Source: Methylobacterium bullatum (GTDB lineage Bacteria; Pseudomonadota; Alphaproteobacteria; Rhizobiales; Beijerinckiaceae). From it: a stretch of 42,457 nt of DNA. How positions within the stretch are numbered: position 1 is the first letter of the stretch; each line of letters opens with the position of its first letter. The notes below the pieces were generated by a model, which was given only the letters and a program-made list of their open reading frames with translations, did no database searches and had not been told where the DNA came from. The stretch covers positions 1-42,457 of the forward strand of contig NZ_NKUG01000048.1 of NCBI RefSeq assembly GCF_014845095.1. Direction: 5' to 3'. Positions 7,455-16,424 of the stretch are shown piece by piece. The position numbers were made by a program, and so were the translations under genes.

Positions 7455-8099
7455 CTATTCGTAGGCGCGAACCGCCGCGATGAAGGCGGCGATGCGTTCC
7501 GGGCTCTTCTCTCCCGGCCGCGTCTCGACGCCCGAGGAGACGTCGACGGCGCGCAGGCCCGTGCGGGCGAGGGCTTCGGCGAGGTTCTCAGGGGTGAGAC
7601 CGCCCGAGAGCATCGTCCCCGCCGGCAGGGTTTTTCCTGCGAGAAGATCCCAATCGAAGGCGAGGCCGTTGCCGCCGGGAAGTGCCGCATCCGGCGGCGG
7701 CTTGGCGTCGAGGAGGATGCGATCGGCTGCCTCGTACCCGGCGATGGCGGCGAGGTCCGAGGGCGTCGAGACGCCGAGCGCCTTCATCACGGGGCGACCG
7801 CTGCGGTCGCGGATCGCCGCGACCCGCTCGGGCGTCTCGTGTCCGTGGAGCTGGATCCAGTCCGGATCGACGGTGCCAACGGCCGCATCGATCAGGGCAT
7901 CGTCGGGGTCCACGAGGAGGACGACCCGCTCCGCCCTGCCCTTCGCCCGGTCCGACAGCAAACGCGCCGTCTCCAGTGGGACATGGCGCGGGCTCTTGGG
8001 GAAATGCACGAAGCCGACGAGGTCGGCCCCGGCCGAGAGCGCCGCGTCGAGAGTGTCGGGCGTGCTCAGCCCGCAGATCTTGACCCGGATCGACGGCAT
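7455..8099 (-). CDS. trpF: Phosphoribosylanthranilate isomerase
   Basis: A 214-aa TIM-barrel TrpF, which converts N-(5-phosphoribosyl)anthranilate to CdRP in tryptophan synthesis. The catalytic Cys is in the N-terminal RVKICGLS motif, and the general-acid Asp region reads DRILLDAKPP. The phosphate-binding end of the barrel is MLSGGLTPENLAEAL with VDVSSGVE. The ATG at 8099 is chosen because the family begins with this strand; the longer open frame is not protein-like. It starts 7 bp after the lapA-like gene, so the two are co-transcribed, and trpB follows. Confidence 0.95.
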   Translation of the reverse strand: MPSIRVKICGLSTPDTLDAALSAGADLVGFVHFPKSPRHVPLETARLLSDRAKGRAERVVLLVDPDDALIDAAVGTVDPDWIQLHGHETPERVAAIRDRSGRPVMKALGVSTPSDLAAIAGYEAADRILLDAKPPPDAALPGGNGLAFDWDLLAGKTLPAGTMLSGGLTPENLAEALARTGLRAVDVSSGVETRPGEKSPERIAAFIAAVRAYE

Positions 8100-8106
8100 G
8101 ACGGCT

Positions 8107-8478
8107 CTAACGCGGCGCGGGGAGCGCGACGCGGCTGTCGAGGCCGGGATAACGCTCGGCCGGAGCGGGCTCGCTCGCCGCGACACGCGACTTCAGACGC
8201 TCGGTCTCGCCCTCCAGGCGCCGGATCTCGCGGCGGCGGGCCGCGCTCGTCCGCCGTGTGCTCGACTGACCCAGCCACGTGCCGATGCCGCCGCAGAGGA
8301 TGCCGATGGCGACGGAGGCGAAGATGAGGACGTAGAGCGGCAGCGGCAGGCTGAAGGCCGGCGTGTCCGTCGTGAACGGATCGAAGGACAGGCGGACGAC
8401 CTCCCGATTGGCGACGGCCAGGGCGACGACCACGATCGCCACGGGAAGCAGGATCAAACCCTTGAGGAAGCGGATCAT
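8107..8478 (-). CDS. LapA-domain membrane protein
   Basis: A 123-aa inner-membrane protein of the LapA (lipopolysaccharide assembly protein A)/DUF1049 type. It has two membrane helices, FLKGLILLPVAIVVVALAVA (residues ~4-23) and LYVLIFASVAIGILCGGIGT (~47-66), flanking a short periplasmic loop. A basic coiled coil (RREIRRLEGETERLKSRVAA) and a Pro/Ala tail follow. In enterobacteria LapA works with LapB to tune LpxC turnover; in alphaproteobacteria the gene is regularly found between ihfB and trpF, as here. It sits 40 bp after ihfB and 7 bp before trpF. The role is inferred from the family. Confidence 0.85.
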   Translation of the reverse strand: MIRFLKGLILLPVAIVVVALAVANREVVRLSFDPFTTDTPAFSLPLPLYVLIFASVAIGILCGGIGTWLGQSSTRRTSAARRREIRRLEGETERLKSRVAASEPAPAERYPGLDSRVALPAPR

Positions 8479-8518
8479 CGAGACACTCCGGTCGATGGGA
8501 CGAGGCTGTGCATGGCGT

Positions 8519-8839
8519 TCAGGATTCCTCGCTTTCGGAGGGCTCCTCGGCGCCGATCCCGGCCTCATTGAGTCGCTGGCGCATCTCCTTGCCCGTCTTG
8601 AACACGGGGATGGCCTTCTCGGAGACGGCAACGGGCTCACCGGTGCGCGGGTTGCGCCCCCGTCGCGCATCGCGGCGCTTGACCGAGAAGGCGCCGAAGC
8701 CGCGCAGTTCGACACGGTCGCCGCGCGCCAACGCCTCGGCGATCGTGTCGAGGATCGCCTTCACCAGGGTTTCCACGTCGCGCTGGTAGAGATGCGGGTT
8801 CTGCTCTGCGATCCTGAGCACGAGCTCCGACTTGATCAT
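8519..8839 (-). CDS. ihfB: Integration host factor subunit beta
   Basis: A 106-aa member of the HU/IHF family, the beta subunit of the DNA-bending protein IHF. The N-terminal dimer part is [20 protein letters not shown], and the DNA-binding arm contains [14 protein letters not shown] with the intercalating Pro. The GFGAFSV and [12 protein letters not shown] segments are family marks. The C-terminus carries an acidic/Ser tail (EEPSESEES). The gene lies between sppA and the lapA-like gene, a standard alphaproteobacterial order. The alpha subunit is not in the window. Confidence 0.93.
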   Translation of the reverse strand: MIKSELVLRIAEQNPHLYQRDVETLVKAILDTIAEALARGDRVELRGFGAFSVKRRDARRGRNPRTGEPVAVSEKAIPVFKTGKEMRQRLNEAGIGAEEPSESEES

Positions 8840-8917
8840 GCGGCGGTCTTCCCTGACTTCATGCGGTTCCGGCACCCCTGCGGACGTGATCCGGGCAGGC
8901 GTGATTCGGCGTCGCCC

Positions 8918-9898
8918 TCAAGGCGCATCGGCGGAACCCGGACGCCAGAGGGCGAGCATGCCCCCTTGCGCGAGACCTGCCGTCTCGTCGCCGGCCTGAC
9001 GCAGGCGCGTGGCGAGGCCGCCCAGCCCCATCAAGTCGGCCCCCATGCCGAGAGCCGACCAGAGCTTGAAATCGCTCTCGGATTTCGGCTTCCAGTCGCG
9101 CACGGGCAGACCCTTGGCGACGTTGCGCTCGGTCTCGAGCCAGGCGATCGCCTGACGCTCCCCGCCGACACCGTCGACCAGCTTCAGCGGAACGCTCTGG
9201 CGGCCGCTGAACACGCGCCCGTCCGAGACGGTCGCGAGTTCCTTCTCGGAGAGCTTGCGCCGCTCGGAGACGAGGCTCTTGAACCAGGCGTAGGTATCGC
9301 CGACCACGGAGGCCAGGGCGGCGCGGGCCTCGGGCGAGGTCGGGGTGAAGCCCGACGGCTCTGCCTTCAGCGGCGACGACTTCACCGACTCGACCTTGAC
9401 CCCGACCTTGTCGAGGAGGCCGGACAGGTCGGGATACTGGAACAGCACGCCGATGGACCCGACGAGGGCGGTTTCCCGCGCGACGATATGATCGGCCGCG
9501 ATGGCGGCGATATAGGCGCCCGACGCCGCCGTGCCGTCGACGAAGGCCACCATGGGCTTCTTCTCGGCCAGCGCGCGCAGGTTGCGGTAGAGTTCCTCTG
9601 AGCCGGTGGTGGTGCCGCCAGGCGACGAGATCGACACGATCACGCCCTGCACCGCGCCGGCGTCGCGGACCCGCTCGATGAGTTTCGTCGTCGATTCGCT
9701 GCCGGCGATGAAGCCGCCGATGGAGATGCGGGCGATCTGCGGTTTCACGGCCGGGAAACCGAAGCCGTCATTGCCCCGGACCCGGTAGCCCAATGTCCCG
9801 ACGGCGACGATCAGCCCGCCGATCCCCACGACGCGCCACAGGGAGAGCTTGCGGCGCAGGCGCCGGCGATCGATCAGAAGTTCGGCGTCTGCGGCCAT
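8918..9898 (-). CDS. sppA: Signal peptide peptidase SppA, 36-kDa type (family S49)
   Basis: A 326-aa membrane-anchored serine protease that degrades cleaved signal peptides. A single N-terminal membrane helix (RVVGIGGLIVAVGTLGYRV, ~22-40) places the catalytic domain in the periplasm. The nucleophile Ser is in DGTAASGAYIAA, and the general-base Lys is in ESVKSSPLKAEPSG. The VSISSPGGT strand-turn is also typical. Length matches the short, single-domain form. It is the first gene of the leftward sppA-ihfB-lapA-trpF run. An alternative role in stress proteolysis is possible, but the family call is firm. Confidence 0.92.
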   Translation of the reverse strand: MAADAELLIDRRRLRRKLSLWRVVGIGGLIVAVGTLGYRVRGNDGFGFPAVKPQIARISIGGFIAGSESTTKLIERVRDAGAVQGVIVSISSPGGTTTGSEELYRNLRALAEKKPMVAFVDGTAASGAYIAAIAADHIVARETALVGSIGVLFQYPDLSGLLDKVGVKVESVKSSPLKAEPSGFTPTSPEARAALASVVGDTYAWFKSLVSERRKLSEKELATVSDGRVFSGRQSVPLKLVDGVGGERQAIAWLETERNVAKGLPVRDWKPKSESDFKLWSALGMGADLMGLGGLATRLRQAGDETAGLAQGGMLALWRPGSADAP

Positions 9899-10278
9899 GC
9901 GATCGTCCCGCTCCCTTGACTCGTCCGACCGCTGCGGCCGGCTGTTCGCTCACGACACGTAAGGATGTACCGGTAAAGGTGCCTCCAAACGTCCCCTCGA
10001 GATGTGTTCCACACCCGCCGCCGGATTGCACCAAGCCGTTGGCAGCTCTCGCGTCCTTCCGCCGGACGACCGATGGAGTCCGGGGTACGCGAAAGCAGGG
10101 CCGTGTTCTAGCGCCCCCTCCGGTGGACCGGCAAGAGGACTCGTCGACGGGAAGCGAAGCTTGGGCGCGAAGCCGTGGGGATGGGGGCTCGGCGGGTGGT
10201 TCGGTCGCTCGGCCGAAACAGAATCCTCCGATGTCGAACCGGTGACATCGGAGGCTTTTGGCGGCCAAATTCACTCGC
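9899..10278. other. Intergenic region between mqo and sppA
   Basis: About 380 bp without a supportable gene. It carries the sppA promoter region and, at 10274-10290, a small hairpin (CTCGCT/AGCGAG) overlapping the mqo stop codon. No convincing RNA gene was found. Confidence 0.5.
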
Positions 10279-12009
10279 TCAGGGAGCGAGGTCGTGGACC
10301 GGCTTCGTCGTGGTGGTGCGGTTGCTGTTGAGGACGGTGTTGCTGACCTGTGTCTGCTTCAGTGCCTCCAGGTCGATCTGCGGGGGAGCCGGCAGCTGCA
10401 ATTGCTCGCTCGTATAGGCCCAGGCCTGCGCGACCCGCTCCGGATCGTCGTTCAGCTTCAATCCGTAGCTGGGGACGATCTGCCGGAGCTTCGCCTGCCA
10501 TTCAGGGGACGACACCTTGGAAGCGAAGACCTTCTCCAGCACCTTCAGCATGATCGGAGCCGCGGTGGACGCGCCCGGCGAGGCGCCGAGCAGCGCCGCG
10601 ATGCTGCCGTCCTTCGCGCTGACGATCTCCGTGCCGAGCTTCAGAACGCCGCCCTTGTCCTTGTCGCGCTTGATGATCTGCACGCGCTGGCCCGCCTGCC
10701 ACAGGCGCCAGTCCTCCTTCTTCGCCTTGGGGAAATACTCACGCAGGGCGGCGATGCGGTCATCGTCCGAGAGCATCAGCTGACCGGCCAGATATTCCAC
10801 CAGGGGATATTCATCCACACCCACGCGAACCATCGGCCAGACGTTGCTGGTGGTCGTCGAGGACAGGAGGTCGAAATAGGAGCCCTCCTTCAGGAACTTG
10901 GTGGAGAAGGTCGCGAAGGGACCGAACAGCAGGACGCGCTTGCCGTCGAGGACGCGCGTGTCCAGATGCGGAACGGACATCGGCGGCGAGCCGACCGAGG
11001 CCTTGCCGTAGGCCTTCGCCAGATGCTGCGTCGTCACATCGGGATTCTCGTTGACGAGGAACGAGCCGCCGACGGGAAAGCCGGCGTAGTCCTCGCCTTC
11101 GGGGATGCCGGATTTCTGCAGGAGATGCAGGGATCCGCCGCCCGCGCCGATGAACACGAACTTGGCGTCGAAACTCTGCTCGGATCCGTCCTTGAGGTTC
11201 CGGGAGACCACGCGCCAGGAGCCGTCGGGATTCTTGTCGATGGTCCGGACCTCGGACGAGGCCTTCAGGTCGAAGTTCGGCTGGCTCTGCAGATGCCCGA
11301 CGAACTGGCGGGTGATCTCGCCGAACTCCACGTCGGTGCCCAGAGAGGTCCAGGTGGCTGCGATCTTCTGCTTGGGATCGCGGCCCTCCATCATGAGGGG
11401 GACCCATTTCCGGATCTGCTCGGGATCGGTCGAATAGTCCATGCCGGCGAAGAGCGGGCTCGCCTTGAGCGCGGCATGGCGCTTCTTGAGAAAGGCGATG
11501 TTCTCGTCGCCCCACACGAAGCTCATGTGAGGGGTGTAGTTGATGAACGAGCGGGGGTTCTTGAGGACGCCGTTGCGAACCTGCCACGCCAGGAACTGGC
11601 GCGTGACCTGGAAGGCCTCGTTGATCTCGACGGCCTTGGCGATCTCGATCTGGCCGTCCTTCTTCTCGGGCGTGTAGTTGAGCTCCGCGAGGGCGGAATG
11701 GCCCGTGCCGGCATTGTTCCAGCCGTTGGAGCTCTCCTTCGCCACGCCGTCGAGCCGCTCGATCATCTGGATCGACCAGTTGGGTTCGAGCTCGCGCAGC
11801 CAGACACCGAGCGTGGCGCTCATGATGCCGCCGCCGATCAGAAGGACATCGACCTTCTTCGCCGGAGGGGCCGCGAGAACCAGGGTGCCGGGCACGGCCA
11901 CGGCCGCCATCCCGGTCAAGGCCGTGCCGAGGATCTGCCTGCGGTTCAGGGCAGGCGCCGTGGAGGAAACGCCCTTGGACGGGCACATATCGTTGTCGTC
12001 GGCGCTCAT
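10279..12009 (-). CDS. mqo: Malate:quinone oxidoreductase with Tat-like signal
   Basis: A 576-aa Mqo, the FAD enzyme that oxidises malate to oxaloacetate and passes electrons to quinone. The FAD dinucleotide fold reads [16 protein letters not shown] (from ~residue 53), and family blocks include [17 protein letters not shown] and [20 protein letters not shown]. Before the FAD domain lies [20 protein letters not shown], a twin-Arg plus hydrophobic stretch resembling a Tat signal or anchor, which is absent from the cytoplasmic E. coli Mqo. The last ~35 residues are Thr/Asn-rich. The ATG at 12009 is preceded by GAGG with suitable spacing. It lies between rpsA and sppA, where many relatives have no such gene. 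Confidence 0.92.
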   Translation of the reverse strand: MSADDNDMCPSKGVSSTAPALNRRQILGTALTGMAAVAVPGTLVLAAPPAKKVDVLLIGGGIMSATLGVWLRELEPNWSIQMIERLDGVAKESSNGWNNAGTGHSALAELNYTPEKKDGQIEIAKAVEINEAFQVTRQFLAWQVRNGVLKNPRSFINYTPHMSFVWGDENIAFLKKRHAALKASPLFAGMDYSTDPEQIRKWVPLMMEGRDPKQKIAATWTSLGTDVEFGEITRQFVGHLQSQPNFDLKASSEVRTIDKNPDGSWRVVSRNLKDGSEQSFDAKFVFIGAGGGSLHLLQKSGIPEGEDYAGFPVGGSFLVNENPDVTTQHLAKAYGKASVGSPPMSVPHLDTRVLDGKRVLLFGPFATFSTKFLKEGSYFDLLSSTTTSNVWPMVRVGVDEYPLVEYLAGQLMLSDDDRIAALREYFPKAKKEDWRLWQAGQRVQIIKRDKDKGGVLKLGTEIVSAKDGSIAALLGASPGASTAAPIMLKVLEKVFASKVSSPEWQAKLRQIVPSYGLKLNDDPERVAQAWAYTSEQLQLPAPPQIDLEALKQTQVSNTVLNSNRTTTTKPVHDLAP

Positions 12010-12650
12010 CGCCATACCTCGTTCTGCGGAACACGTCCGAAGGACCCTCATCGGACGGCTGTCCGCCCAGGGCATCGGATCGAGAGGATCGGAGGAGCGC
12101 TTCTTCCCAGAGGGCATTCTTGCCCGGTGTGCTGGATTGACCAGTCTGCCGGATCGATGCCTCGCCGATCCCGGTCGGTAAAGGGGTCGGCAGTAGTCTT
12201 CCAGCTATTATTTGTCAGTCCGGTGGTGCGATTGGACGTTCTGACTTTCTCTCTGGAACATTTACAGATGAGAGGTCGATACGACGCCTCGGGACTTCGG
12301 CTATGTTTCCATGTCCGAGAGGATTCCGCATGGGCAACTCGGCCCTGAACGAGACGAGCCGGTGCGAAGGGCATCGGCGGCTGCCATCCGCGAAGTGCCA
12401 GGGCTGTTTCAGCTGATCGTCGTGCGGCCCGAATGTCCCATCCGGGCTGCCGCTCCGGAATCCCGTCCCGTACCGGCGATGTCTCGAACCGTGGCGTTTT
12501 CAGTTCGAGCCGATCCCTCGGTGCCCGTCTCCTAGACGATGGCCCGGAGGGCAACAATCTGTGGCTCGCCGCAATCCGTTCAAATGCCGGGTTTTGAAAC
12601 CGGCATGTCAGGGCGAGTCCGCTCTAGAGAGAGCGTGTCGAGACAAAGAA
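12010..12650. other. Long intergenic region upstream of mqo
   Basis: About 640 bp between the rpsA terminator and mqo. The part near 12190-12310 is richer in A/T (ATTATTTGTCAG) and probably holds the mqo promoter. No frame shows convincing protein coding. The right end holds a perfect palindrome and the rpsA terminator, listed separately. Confidence 0.45.
12584..12606. repeat. Perfect inverted repeat ATGCCGG/CCGGCAT
   Basis: Seven-bp arms flank a 9-nt spacer, GTTTTGAAA. It lies just beyond the rpsA terminator. A second small palindrome, GCTCT/AGAGC, lies near 12621-12634. They may be backup terminators or a processing site. Confidence 0.4.
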
Positions 12651-12684
12651 ACGCCCGCGCGGGAGGCGATCCCACGCGGGCGTT
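12651..12684 (-). terminator. Rho-independent terminator of rpsA
   Basis: Thirteen-bp arms (ACGCCCGCGTGGG / CCCGCGCGGGCGT on the minus strand, one mismatch) enclose a 7-nt loop and are followed by TTCTTTG. It lies about 55 bp after the rpsA stop codon. Confidence 0.8.
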
Positions 12685-12739
12685 CAGGATGCGATCACCG
12701 ACTCCAGGGAGTCGGCGACCGTTGATGTCGGCGCCGGAT

Positions 12740-14470
12740 TTAGTCCTGCGCGTCGTCCTTGTCGTCGCTGGTGCGGGCCTTCTTGAAGGCGGCACCGAGG
12801 ATCTCGCCGAGGGAGGCGCCGGAATCGGCGGAGCCGAACTGGGCCATCGCCTCCTTCTCCTCGGCCATTTCCAGGGCCTTGATCGAGAGCTGGACCCGAC
12901 GCGCCTTGCGATCGAACTGGATCACGCGGGCATCGAACTTCTCGCCGGCGGCGAAGCGCTCGGGGCGCTGATCGCCACGGTCACGAGCCAGCTCGGCCCG
13001 GCGGATGAAGGTGGAGAGGTCGGTGTCGACGATCTTCACCTCGACGCCCGAATCCTTCACTTCCAGCACTTCGCAGGTCACGATCTGACCCTTCTTGAAC
13101 TCACCGGCCTCCGTGAAGGGGTCGCCGCCGAGCTGCTTCACGCCGAGCGAGATGCGCTCCTTCTCGACGTCGACGTCGAGAACCTGGGCGCGCAGCATGT
13201 CGCCCTTCTTGAACTCCTCGATGACCTGCTCGCCGGGACGGTTCCAGTCGAGATCCGACAGGTGGACCATGCCGTCGACGTCGCCGTCGAGACCGATGAA
13301 CAGACCGAACTCGGTCTTGTTCTTGACCTCACCCTCGACCTCGGAGCCGACCGGATGCTGCTCGGCGAAGGCCTCCCAGGGGTTCTGGAGGGTCTGCTTG
13401 AGGCCGAGCGAGATGCGGCGCTTGACGGGATCGACTTCGAGGATCTGCACTTCCACTTCCTGCGAGGTGGAGACGATCTTGCCCGGATGAACGTTCTTCT
13501 TCGTCCAGGACATCTCGGAGACGTGGATCAGGCCTTCGATGCCCGGCTCCAGCTCCACAAAGGCGCCGTAATCGGTGATGTTGGTGACACGGCCCTTGAG
13601 CTTGGCGTCGACCGGGTAGCGCTGGGCGATGCCCTCCCACGGATCGGCGAGCAGCTGCTTGATGCCGAGCGAGATGCGGTGGGTCTCGTGGTTGATCTTG
13701 ATGATCTTGACCTTGACCGTCTGGCCGATGGTCACGACCTCGGACGGATGGTTCACGCGGCGCCACGCCATGTCGGTGACGTGGAGCAGGCCGTCGATGC
13801 CGCCGAGATCGACGAAAGCGCCGTACTCGGTGATGTTCTTGACGACGCCGTCGATGACCTGACCCTCTTCGAGGTTGGCCACGAGCTCGGAGCGCTGCTC
13901 GGCGCGGCTCTCTTCGAGGACGGTGCGGCGCGACACGACGATGTTGCCGCGGCGGCGATCCATCTTGAGGATCTGGAACGGCTGCGGGGTGCCCAGCAGC
14001 GGGGTGACGTCGCGGACGGGACGGATGTCCACCTGCGAGCGCGGCAGGAACGCCACGGCGCCGTCGAGATCGACGGTGTAGCCGCCCTTGACCTGGTTGA
14101 AGATCGCGCCGGTGACGCGCTCGTTGGCCTCGAAGGCCTTCTCGAGCTTGACCCAGCTCTCCTCGCGGCGCGCCTTGTCGCGCGAGATGACGGCTTCGCC
14201 GAGCGCGTTCTCGATGCGGTCGACATAGACCTCGACCTCGTCGCCGACGGCGAGTTCGCCTTCGCGGCCGGGGCCGTTGAATTCCTTGAGGGCGACACGG
14301 CCTTCCGTCTTGGCGCCGATGTCGATGACGGCCACGTCCTTCTCGATCGCGACGACGCGACCCTTGACGACGGAACCTTCGGTGATCTCGTGCTCGAGGA
14401 AGCTCTCCTCGAGGAGAGCCGCGAAGTCGTCGCGGCTCGGGTTACGCTGCAGGGCGCTACCAGCGGTCAT
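12740..14470 (-). CDS. rpsA: 30S ribosomal protein S1
   Basis: A 576-aa S1 with six S1 RNA-binding repeats, at roughly 33-100, 115-180, 200-270, 285-355, 372-442 and 460-530. The third to fifth carry the canonical pattern 'G-x-V-x-x-I-T-x-Y-G-A-F-V-x-L' ([43 protein letters not shown]). S1 brings mRNA to the 30S subunit. The C-terminus is short and acidic (DDKDDAQD). AGGAG precedes the ATG at 14470. In many relatives cmk lies directly upstream of rpsA; here an unrelated gene is found 284 bp upstream. A promoter at 14693-14721 would leave a leader of about 210 nt, long enough for S1 autoregulation. Confidence 0.97.
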   Translation of the reverse strand: MTAGSALQRNPSRDDFAALLEESFLEHEITEGSVVKGRVVAIEKDVAVIDIGAKTEGRVALKEFNGPGREGELAVGDEVEVYVDRIENALGEAVISRDKARREESWVKLEKAFEANERVTGAIFNQVKGGYTVDLDGAVAFLPRSQVDIRPVRDVTPLLGTPQPFQILKMDRRRGNIVVSRRTVLEESRAEQRSELVANLEEGQVIDGVVKNITEYGAFVDLGGIDGLLHVTDMAWRRVNHPSEVVTIGQTVKVKIIKINHETHRISLGIKQLLADPWEGIAQRYPVDAKLKGRVTNITDYGAFVELEPGIEGLIHVSEMSWTKKNVHPGKIVSTSQEVEVQILEVDPVKRRISLGLKQTLQNPWEAFAEQHPVGSEVEGEVKNKTEFGLFIGLDGDVDGMVHLSDLDWNRPGEQVIEEFKKGDMLRAQVLDVDVEKERISLGVKQLGGDPFTEAGEFKKGQIVTCEVLEVKDSGVEVKIVDTDLSTFIRRAELARDRGDQRPERFAAGEKFDARVIQFDRKARRVQLSIKALEMAEEKEAMAQFGSADSGASLGEILGAAFKKARTSDDKDDAQD

Positions 14471-14692
14471 TCTGTCTCCTGACAGGCCTCATGATCGAGG
14501 CCGGCGTCGGCGGTTCGTGTGACGGGGCACCCTCGGCGATCGCCGCCCGCGCGCCCCCTGGAGGACTCGACAGGCTCACCCCCCGCAGGAGGGCCGACGC
14601 AATCTGGAACAATGGTCGAGGGCCATTCCCCAACGGGTCGATGGCGGGACGAAAAGCCCGCGCACAGTCGAATCCGAAGGGAGGACGGCGCT

Positions 14693-14721
14693 GCCATAAC
14701 CGATCGCGTCCGTTTCGGCAA
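14693..14721 (-). promoter_or_regulatory. Possible rpsA promoter
   Basis: Minus-strand TTGCCG (14716-14721) and TATGGC (14693-14698) have a 17-bp spacer. The boxes are moderate matches, and no better promoter was seen between 14471 and 14754. The rest of that 284-bp gap shows no gene. Confidence 0.35.
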
Positions 14722-14754
14722 CAGAACGCTTGCGATCCGCGCGGGAGGATGCGT

Positions 14755-15333
14755 TCACGTAAGCATCCAGCGCGGCGTATCGGCGTGGCGCAGCCAGATC
14801 GCGGAGGCGACCGAGAGCGCCTCGATCGGCATCTCCACGTCGCCGCGGCCCTTGTCCCAAAGTTCGATACCGGAAAAGCCGACCTTGCGGATCGTCAGCC
14901 ACGCGCCGAAGGGGAATGTCGCGTCGGTACCCTGGCCGGGGCCGAAACATTCCTCGAAGGCCAGGGGATCGATCATCATCTGATCGTATTTCCGGAGGTG
15001 CTCAACCATCGAGACCTTGGATCGGAACAGGATGCGGTCGCGGATATGGGACGAGAAACACGGCTCGTATTCCGTCAGCGTCATCCGGAGCTTGCCTCCG
15101 ATGCGCAGATAGGGCGGATTCGGCCCGGCCTCGCTGAAGTTGAGCAGGCTCCAGCCTTCCTCATTCATCAGTGATTCGGCCAGCGTCACCGGTTCCGATG
15201 CTCCCAGTCGCGGATCGGCGTCGCGAGCCGCCGTATCGGGGCCGGTTCCCGTGGCCAGGATGTCGGACCCGATCGTGTGGCCGCCCGGCTCGTATTCCGC
15301 CACGTCGTGCGCCGTCTCGTGAGAGGCCATCAT
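14755..15333 (-). CDS. Hypothetical protein, 192 aa
   Basis: I do not recognise this protein. The first ~45 residues are Gly/Thr/Ala/Asp-rich and probably disordered. The rest looks globular, with FSEAGPNPPYLRIGGKLRMT, a Cys in YEPCFSSHIRDRILFRSK, and a second Cys in EECFGPG. It ends in a helical segment rich in Ala and Trp (ALSVASAIWLRHADTPRWML). No signal peptide or membrane helix is seen. The ATG-ATG start at 15331-15333 has GGGGCGA upstream. It lies between rpsA and trcR on the same strand. The trcR terminator intervenes, so it is probably transcribed separately. Confidence 0.7.
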   Translation of the reverse strand: MMASHETAHDVAEYEPGGHTIGSDILATGTGPDTAARDADPRLGASEPVTLAESLMNEEGWSLLNFSEAGPNPPYLRIGGKLRMTLTEYEPCFSSHIRDRILFRSKVSMVEHLRKYDQMMIDPLAFEECFGPGQGTDATFPFGAWLTIRKVGFSGIELWDKGRGDVEMPIEALSVASAIWLRHADTPRWMLT

Positions 15334-15424
15334 TCGCCCCGTAAAAGTGTCCCCGGCAATCGAGGGCGATCAATATTGCGCATTTTCTCATGCTTGGCGA
15401 TCATGCAGCGCACCAACACGACAA

Positions 15425-15446
15425 AGGCGCCGCAACAGCGGCGCCT
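15425..15446 (-). terminator. Rho-independent terminator of trcR
   Basis: Minus-strand arms AGGCGCCGC and GCGGCGCCT are a perfect 9-bp stem with a 4-nt loop, followed by TTGTCG. It lies about 40 bp after the trcR stop codon. The U-run is short. Confidence 0.65.
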
Positions 15447-15488
15447 CCGGTAGTATGTCTGTCGGTTGGCGGACGCTCGACGCGACGA

Positions 15489-16199
15489 TTATTCCTCGTC
15501 TTCGTCCTCGGTGCTGCGCATGCCCTTGAGCTTTGCGAAGACCGAATCCGCGTTGAGCTTCTCGTCGCGCTCGTTGCGGTGATGCTCGTCGGCTTCCTCG
15601 AAATTGCCGGCCGTGGAGACTTCGGTGGGCAGCAGGGTCGCGCCGGCATCGGTCGGCAAGACCGCCGGGCGGTCCTTGGCGGCGCGCTGGACTTCGAAAT
15701 CGAGGTCGATCTGCGTGCAGAGGCCGAGGGTCACCGGGTCCATCGGCTGCAGCGAGCCGGAATTCCAGTGGGTCCGCTCACGGATCTGCTGGATCGTCGA
15801 CTTGGTGGTGCCGACGAGGCGGATGACCTGCGCGTCCTTGAGCTCGGGATGATTGCGCAGCAGCCAGAGGATGGCGTTCGGCCGATCCTGACGGCGCGAC
15901 AGCGGGGTGTAGCGCGGACCCTTGGTGGTGCGCTTGACCTCGGGCAGCTTCACCTTCGAAACGGCCACCTTGAGCTTGTAGTTGGGCGCCTTCTGCGCCT
16001 TCTCGATCTCGTCGCGGGTGAGCTGCCCGGTGGTGATCGGGTCGAGGCCCTTGATCCCCGCCGCGACTTCGCCATCGGCGATGCCCTTCACTTCGAGGGG
16101 GTGCAGCTTGCAGAAATCGGCGATCTGCTCGAAGGCGAGGGACGTGTTCTCGACCAGCCAGACGGCGGTCGCCTTCGGCATCAGCGGACCTTGGGACAT
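15489..16199 (-). CDS. trcR: Cell cycle transcriptional regulator TrcR (DUF1013)
   Basis: A 236-aa DUF1013 protein, the family of the Caulobacter cell-cycle regulator TrcR, found essentially only in alphaproteobacteria. Highly typical blocks are MPKATAVWLVENTSLAFEQI, FCKLHPLEVKGIADGEVAAG, the LDPITTGQLTRDEI stretch, and RRQDRPNAILWLLRNHPELK followed by a helix-turn-helix-like QVIRLVGTTKSTIQQIRERT. The tail is acidic (STEDEDEE). It acts on transcription of cell-cycle genes in the cytoplasm. An ATG six codons later (MPKATAV) is an alternative start. A perfect 8-bp palindrome lies 58 bp upstream. Confidence 0.88.
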   Translation of the reverse strand: MSQGPLMPKATAVWLVENTSLAFEQIADFCKLHPLEVKGIADGEVAAGIKGLDPITTGQLTRDEIEKAQKAPNYKLKVAVSKVKLPEVKRTTKGPRYTPLSRRQDRPNAILWLLRNHPELKDAQVIRLVGTTKSTIQQIRERTHWNSGSLQPMDPVTLGLCTQIDLDFEVQRAAKDRPAVLPTDAGATLLPTEVSTAGNFEEADEHHRNERDEKLNADSVFAKLKGMRSTEDEDEE

Positions 16200-16257
16200 G
16201 CTCTGTGGCTCCGACGTTAGCGGGGGAACGGGCGGCGCCGGGCATCGGTCCGCAGGC

Positions 16258-16277
16258 TCCGGATCAGTCGATCCGGA
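16258..16277. repeat. Perfect inverted repeat TCCGGATC-agtc-GATCCGGA
   Basis: Eight-bp perfect arms with a 4-nt loop lie in the 225-bp gap between prs and trcR, about 60 bp upstream of the trcR start. There is no U-run on either strand. It could be an operator for trcR or a weak terminator of prs. Nothing else was recognised in the gap. Confidence 0.4.
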
Positions 16278-16424
16278 AGTCCCGTCTCACGCTCTCAAAA
16301 GGGGATCAGCGTATATAGGCGGCTGCCGGAGGGCGCGCAATTGCCTTCACGTCCGGTCGTCGACGATGGACGGCCGGATACGCCCGCTCTCCCCCGTCGA
16401 TTGGCAGCCGTGCGGCGTCGACCG

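Noticed and set aside
12311..12535. 74-aa open frame between mqo and rpsA
   Set aside because: No ribosome-binding site, low-complexity Arg/Pro/Ala content and codon use not like neighbouring genes.
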